Origin: Methylosinus sp. Ce-a6
Lineage (GTDB): Bacteria > Pseudomonadota > Alphaproteobacteria > Rhizobiales > Beijerinckiaceae
Length of the DNA stretch: 64,000 nt
Direction of reading: 5' to 3'
Assembly (NCBI RefSeq): GCF_009811655.1
Contig: NZ_BGJX01000001.1
Coordinates: 1-64,000, forward strand
Below, piece by piece: positions 60,699 through 64,000 of this stretch (position 1 is its first letter; the number at the start of each line of letters is the position of its first letter). A model generated the notes under the pieces. That model was not told where the DNA came from and made no database searches. It saw only the letters and a program-made list of their open reading frames with translations. Position numbers and translations under genes: made by a program.

Positions 60699-60765
60699 CA
60701 TCCCGGAAATTCACCGGCTCGACGGAAACGGCATCATGCCTTGGGCGCCTTCGCCCTATCCGAAG
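60699..60765 (-). promoter_or_regulatory. Conserved 5' leader of the upstream flagellin gene
   Basis: It matches 59465-59533 over about 65 bases (CATCCCGGAAATTCACC, GGCTCGACGGAAACGGCATCATGCC, GCCCTATCCGAAG) although the surrounding non-coding sequence differs. It lies 33-99 bases upstream of the start codon. Conservation beyond the coding region suggests a shared post-transcriptional signal. Confidence 0.55.
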
Positions 60766-60864
60766 AACTCTGTCGACGGCGCGCCCGCGGTTTTGCGTAG
60801 CCGCGCCGGACAATCGGATATTACACGGGGGGCGAAGGAGCGCCACAAATCGCAGAAAATGCGA

Positions 60865-60879
60865 TTAATGAAGGGCTAA
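60865..60879 (-). promoter_or_regulatory. CtrA-like box upstream of the upstream flagellin
   Basis: On the minus strand it reads TTAG-CCCTTCA-TTAA, 199-213 bases upstream of the start codon. Same form as the other two boxes in the window. Confidence 0.5.
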
Positions 60880-60927
60880 CGAGGATTTGCAACCCGCAGA
60901 GCGCGGCCTCGACCCTTCCCGGCGCGT

Positions 60928-61662
60928 TCAGGCGTAAGAGCGGATGAGACTGCCGACGAGCAGATTCCAGCCGTCGATGAGAATGAAGAACAAGACCTTG
61001 ATCGGAAGCGAAATGGCCGTGGGCGGGAGCATCATCATGCCCATCGACATTGTGATCACCGCGACGATCATATCGATGACGAGGAAGGGCAGAACAATCA
61101 AAAATCCGATCTCGAATCCGCGGCGCAGCTCGGAGATCATGAAGGCCGGCGCCAGCACCTGCAGGCCGAGTTGCTCATGGTCTCCAGGCGTCGCCTTGTC
61201 GCTGGTGAGATTTTCGAACAGCTTGATGTCCTTGTCGCGCACATTGGCGATCATGAAGCGGCGAAACGGCTGCGAAATTTTATCGAATGCCTCGACCTCG
61301 GAAATTTTATTGTCCATCAAAGGCTTCAAACCGTCTTTCCAGGCCGCGTCGAAGGTCGGCGCCATGACATAGAAGGTCATGAACAGAGCGAGACTGATCA
61401 AGACGAGATTGGCCGGCGTGCTCTGCAACCCGAGTCCGCTGCGCAGGAACGACAGCGCGATGGCGAAACGGGTGAAGCTCGTCACCATGATGAGCAGGCC
61501 AGGCGCGATGGAGAGCACCGTCAATATGACGAGGAGCTGAACGATCCGTCCGCTCGCCGCGCCTCCACCGGAAGGCAGCAGGGCGTTGAGGTCCAAACCC
61601 TGCTGCGCGAAGGCGGCGGTCGGAAGCAGAATGAGAAAGAGGATCGCGGCCGAGCGCTTCAT
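60928..61662 (-). CDS. fliP: Flagellar export-gate protein FliP
   Basis: A 244-residue membrane protein with a cleavable signal peptide (about 1-19, ending AFA) and four helices. Typical stretches are LLVILTVLSIAPGLLIMVTSFTRFAIALSFLRSGLGLQSTPANLVLISLALFMTFYVMAP and FLIVLPFLVIDMIVAVITMSMGMMMLPPTAISLPIKVLFFILIDGWNLLVGSLIRSY. The ATG at 61662 overlaps the fliL stop. Its partners fliQ, fliR and flhA are not in the window. Confidence 0.98.
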   Translation of the reverse strand: MKRSAAILFLILLPTAAFAQQGLDLNALLPSGGGAASGRIVQLLVILTVLSIAPGLLIMVTSFTRFAIALSFLRSGLGLQSTPANLVLISLALFMTFYVMAPTFDAAWKDGLKPLMDNKISEVEAFDKISQPFRRFMIANVRDKDIKLFENLTSDKATPGDHEQLGLQVLAPAFMISELRRGFEIGFLIVLPFLVIDMIVAVITMSMGMMMLPPTAISLPIKVLFFILIDGWNLLVGSLIRSYA

Positions 61663-62219
61663 TGAACGACCAGCGCTTGAATGATGACTTCCTGAATATG
61701 GCCCTCGGAGCGGATCGCCGCCCGATCGGTCAGATCTTCGTGCAGACGCCGTAGGCCGTCCGAGCCCTCGAGAGAGGCGAGTGTCATTGTCCGCAGAAAG
61801 GCGACGATGTCCGCCGTGATCTGGGAAATCAATATGTCGGGCTGCGGCACGGCTTGCGAATCATAGACGATCGACGCCTGCAGCCGCACCCATCCTGTCT
61901 CGGGCGAGGCGAGATTGGTGACGATCGGCGCGAGCTCCTTCAGCTTCATTTTCGAGGCGACGGCGCCCTCCTTCGCGCCCTCGCTCGGCGTGGCCGCCCC
62001 GTGACCGCCATGGCCTTTTTCCGCAGGCTCGGCGTTTTTTTTCGGCCCCGCGCTCTCCAGCGGCGAGGGCTCCGCGGCGGGCGGCTTGGCGGCCGCGGAC
62101 GGATCGCCGGTCAGCGTGAATCCGAGGAAGCCGCCCCCCCCGGCTCCGAGCGCGGTCGCGACGACGAGCGCGAGCGCCAGCTGTCCGGAAGACGACGATT
62201 GCGGTTCGGCGGCGGCCAC
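61659..62219 (-). CDS. fliL: Flagellar basal-body-associated protein FliL
   Basis: A 186-residue single-pass protein that sits near the stators. One helix at about residues 14-36, then an Ala/Pro-rich linker, and the periplasmic stomatin-like domain (LKELAPIVTNLASPETGWVRLQASIVYDSQAV...LTDRAAIRSEGHIQEVIIQALVVQ). The start is a GTG at 62219 with AGAGAAG upstream. It overlaps fliP by ATGA. Confidence 0.92.
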   Translation of the reverse strand: MAAAEPQSSSSGQLALALVVATALGAGGGGFLGFTLTGDPSAAAKPPAAEPSPLESAGPKKNAEPAEKGHGGHGAATPSEGAKEGAVASKMKLKELAPIVTNLASPETGWVRLQASIVYDSQAVPQPDILISQITADIVAFLRTMTLASLEGSDGLRRLHEDLTDRAAIRSEGHIQEVIIQALVVQ

Positions 62220-62237
62220 GATTCTTCTCTCCCTGTC

Positions 62238-62963
62238 TCAGAACGGCGCGAACAAATCGTAGGCCTGCTGGCCCCACGCGGGTTGCTGCACCTCCGACAA
62301 TCTGCCGCGTCCGCCATAGGACACGCGGGCCTCGGCGATCTTGTCGTAGGAGATCGTATTGTCCTTGCCTATGTCGCGCGGCCGCGCAATGCCTGCGATC
62401 GTCAGCACGCGCAGCTCGTAATTGACGCGCATCTCCTGCGATCCGCGCAGCATGAGATTGCCATTGGGCAGAACCGCGGTGACGACCGCGGCGACAGACA
62501 AGCGAATCTGCTCCGACCGATTGATCGAACCCTGCCCCTGCGTCGATGTGCTCGACTGCAGATCATTGTTGATCGTGCCGGTCCATTTGCTCTCCGGCGC
62601 AGCCGACGCGGCGCCTGCGAGGAAATCGAACAGGAACGACCAAGTCGTCTTGACCTTGGCATCGCGCGAGCGATCCGTCGAATTGCCGAGAACCGCCTTG
62701 TCGTCCATGGAAATGTTGACAGTGACGACGTCGCCGACGGTCATCGCCCGCACGTCGCGGTAGAGATTGACCCTATTCTCGTCGAGACGCATGTTCGGGC
62801 CGAGCGCGGGCGGGCGAACCGAGCCCGTCGGGAGCTGATCGTCATAGGAGGTCAGCCCGCTGCCCACCGGGCTCATATGCGGCTCTCGGCCGATGTCGCG
62901 CGGATCCGCCGCGCATGCCGAGAGCGCGAGAGCGGAGCCGATCGCAACACCCAGTCTCGTCAT
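62238..62963 (-). CDS. flgH: Flagellar L-ring protein FlgH
   Basis: A 241-residue outer-membrane lipoprotein: signal peptide with lipobox ALSAC (lipidated Cys near 17). The conserved LYRDVRAMTVGDVVTVNISMDDKAVLGNSTDRSR and the C-terminal GNLMLRGSQEMRVNYELRVLTIAGIARPRDIGKDNTISYDKIAEARVSYGGRGRLSEVQQPAWGQQ are characteristic. The ATG at 62963 overlaps the motE stop (ATGA). Confidence 0.97.
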   Translation of the reverse strand: MTRLGVAIGSALALSACAADPRDIGREPHMSPVGSGLTSYDDQLPTGSVRPPALGPNMRLDENRVNLYRDVRAMTVGDVVTVNISMDDKAVLGNSTDRSRDAKVKTTWSFLFDFLAGAASAAPESKWTGTINNDLQSSTSTQGQGSINRSEQIRLSVAAVVTAVLPNGNLMLRGSQEMRVNYELRVLTIAGIARPRDIGKDNTISYDKIAEARVSYGGRGRLSEVQQPAWGQQAYDLFAPF

Positions 62964-63508
62964 TGCTTCTTCCCGCCGCCGGCGAGGCTCGATAGCGTCG
63001 CCACTTTTTTCGTCAGCACCACGGCGCGGGCGGCTTCCATCTCGTTGAGGATCGCGCTGGACTGCTTGGGTTGCAGCCGCATCAACATGGCCGCCGCCAT
63101 GTCCTCCTCCATGCTCGCGAATTGCGCCGCCGCCGCGTCTGGACGCATGCGTCCATAGATAGAGACGAGCCTCTCGTCCGTTCGCTTCAGCAGAGCGTCG
63201 TAACGATCGAGAACGTCCTGCAGCTCCGCCCGCTTCGTTTCGAGTTCCGCCGTGCGCTTGGCGATCCTCTGCTCTATGTCGAGCAGCTCCTTCTCCTGCC
63301 GCGCCGCGCGAGCGGCGCCTGCCGCCGCTGCGACGTCTGCGCAATATTGCCGCGTGTCCGGCGGAGGCGCCGCGCGGGCCTCGCGCAGGCGCAAAGGCTC
63401 TTCCCTCGAGATCGGCTCCGGCGTTTTCTGCTCCGCCCCGACCGCGAAGGCGCAGGATACGAACGCCGCCGCGGCGACGAGCGGGAGCGCCTTTCGCAAT
63501 TTTGGCAT
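62960..63508 (-). CDS. motE: MotE family protein (MotC chaperone)
   Basis: A 182-residue periplasmic protein. The signal peptide is about 1-26 (MPKLRKALPLVAAAAFVSCAFAVGA). The middle is a long coiled coil (EKELLDIEQRIAKRTAELETKRAELQDVLDRYDALLKRTDERLVSIYGRM), and the C-terminus is a MgtE-N-like motif (DAAAAQFASMEEDMAAAMLMRLQPKQSSAILNEMEAARAVVLTKKVA). In Sinorhizobium MotE is the dedicated chaperone of MotC. It starts the motE-flgH-fliL-fliP unit, which overlaps gene to gene. The ATG at 63508 is preferred because it gives a clean signal peptide. Confidence 0.88.
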   Translation of the reverse strand: MPKLRKALPLVAAAAFVSCAFAVGAEQKTPEPISREEPLRLREARAAPPPDTRQYCADVAAAAGAARAARQEKELLDIEQRIAKRTAELETKRAELQDVLDRYDALLKRTDERLVSIYGRMRPDAAAAQFASMEEDMAAAMLMRLQPKQSSAILNEMEAARAVVLTKKVATLSSLAGGGKKQ

Positions 63509-63738
63509 GGGATATGGCTCAAGGTCGGTCTTTGACACGACACAGGCTGCCTGATCCGCCTTGCGCGTGGCTTGCACGCGCCCGATGGCGATCCCGCGAA
63601 ACGCAACGCGAAGCCAATGAATGGAGCAATACTTTATTTGGTTACTATTTCGTTGACGCCGTGGAATCGATGCGGCTAAGTAGTCACATAGTGATTCGCG
63701 CAAATTGCCATGGCGAGACGGATGTCAAGGGGACGGCA
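63509..63738. promoter_or_regulatory. Divergent promoter region between motE and ftcR
   Basis: A 230-base gap between two divergent flagellar genes, with lower GC than the surroundings around 63620-63700. It should contain both promoters. I find no TTAA-N7-TTAA box with fewer than two mismatches and no other clear motif. Confidence 0.4.
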
Positions 63739-64000
63739 ATGTTTATAATCGTCGACGAGCGTGAACTGGTGACGAGTGGGTATGCGCGCCACTTCGGCCA
63801 GGAGGGAATCTCCTCGGCGGGGTTCTGCTCCGGGCAGTTCATCGACTGGGTCGATTCGGCCATAGAGACGGACATGCTGGCCGTCGAGGCCTTCCTGATC
63901 GGCGAATGTCCAGAGCGCGAGGAGCTGCCGAAGCTCATTCGCAAGCGCTCTCAGGCGCCGGTCATCGCGATGAACGAAGCGCCATCGCTCGAACAGACGC
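63739..64000 (+). CDS. ftcR: Flagellar transcriptional regulator FtcR, truncated by the window edge
   Basis: The first 87 residues of a response-regulator-like protein: MFIIVDERELVTSGYARHFGQEGISSAGFCSGQFIDWVDSAIETDMLAVEAFLIGECPEREELPKLIRKRSQAPVIAMNEAPSLEQT. This matches the receiver-like domain of FtcR/Rem, the master activator of flagellar genes in Brucella and Sinorhizobium; the DNA-binding domain lies beyond the edge. The ATG has AAGGGGACGG upstream. In relatives ftcR is followed by flgE, flgK and flgL, so these probably follow to the right. Confidence 0.9.
   Translation, partial: MFIIVDERELVTSGYARHFGQEGISSAGFCSGQFIDWVDSAIETDMLAVEAFLIGECPEREELPKLIRKRSQAPVIAMNEAPSLEQT

Noticed and set aside
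61854-63158. 434-residue plus-strand frame opposite fliL, flgH and motE
   Set aside because: Antisense to well-supported genes; Arg-rich shadow composition.
63620-63680. CtrA box upstream of ftcR or motE
   Set aside because: The best match (TTAC-N7-TTGA) has two mismatches, weaker than the three accepted boxes.
1-64000. CRISPR arrays, tRNA or rRNA genes
   Set aside because: No regularly spaced repeat array and no cloverleaf- or rRNA-like sequence was recognised by eye; a tRNA scan was not possible here.

Overview
The window is high-GC alphaproteobacterial DNA from a flagellated member of the Hyphomicrobiales (Rhizobiales). The supporting evidence is the rhizobial flagellar gene order with MotC, MotE and FtcR, the CtrA antagonist SciP, and the pair psd-pssA. 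A PQQ biosynthesis locus, an orphan bufferin-type copper-metallophore precursor and an SmbP-like metal-binding protein point to a methylotroph of the Methylosinus/Methylocystis type. That genus-level placement is inference; no marker gene such as pmo, mxa or rRNA is in the window.

Layout. 1-0.34 kb: remnant of an ISAs1-type transposase. 0.5-5.8 kb: cobS, a bufA2-like gene, psd-pssA (phosphatidylethanolamine synthesis), and an EamA transporter divergent from a MocR regulator with two 18-bp operators between them. 6.0-9.9 kb: pqqB-pqqC-(coiled coil)-pqqDE fusion, with no pqqA and with a second related coiled-coil gene on the other side. 10-12.7 kb: cupin, fliJ, YbhN/UPF0104-like membrane protein, sciP. 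13.6-21.4 kb: a surface-glycan cluster (two FkbM methyltransferases, acyltransferase-SGNH, ABC exporter, GT2, WecB), partly lower in GC. 21.7-26.9 kb: rlpA, doxX, rutE-like nitroreductase, TPR protein, cspA, ACP-like, ruvA, ruvC. 26.9-29.75 kb: a low-GC island with an ASCH protein, an unknown two-TM protein, a GNAT acetyltransferase and an archaeal-adenylate-kinase-like P-loop protein. 29.7-37.6 kb: lldD, Fe-S scaffold, folE, hisI, patatin, CBS, rhomboid, PAS, SmbP-like and small proteins.

From 37.4 kb to the right edge the window is a flagellar and motility region. A minus-strand block motA-fliM-fliN-fliG-flhB-flgB-flgC-fliE-flgG-flgA-flgI is divergent from flgF-fliI. A second minus-strand block contains motE-flgH-fliL-fliP, two flagellins, fliF-fliH-motB-motC-fliK and a lytic transglycosylase. 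The regulator gene ftcR begins the rightward side and runs off the edge. flgE, flgK, flgL, flhA, fliQ, fliR, flaF and flbT are not seen and probably lie beyond it. Many genes overlap by 1 or 4 bases, so translational coupling is the rule.

Non-coding signals that link the regions: a dispersed ~100-bp double-hairpin repeat occurs in at least five copies, two of which supply stop codons to neighbouring genes. TTAG-N7-TTAA boxes (CtrA-like) sit upstream of sciP and of both flagellins. The two flagellins share a conserved leader. A 14-bp perfect tandem repeat makes a chain of coupled mini-ORFs between the nitroreductase and doxX.
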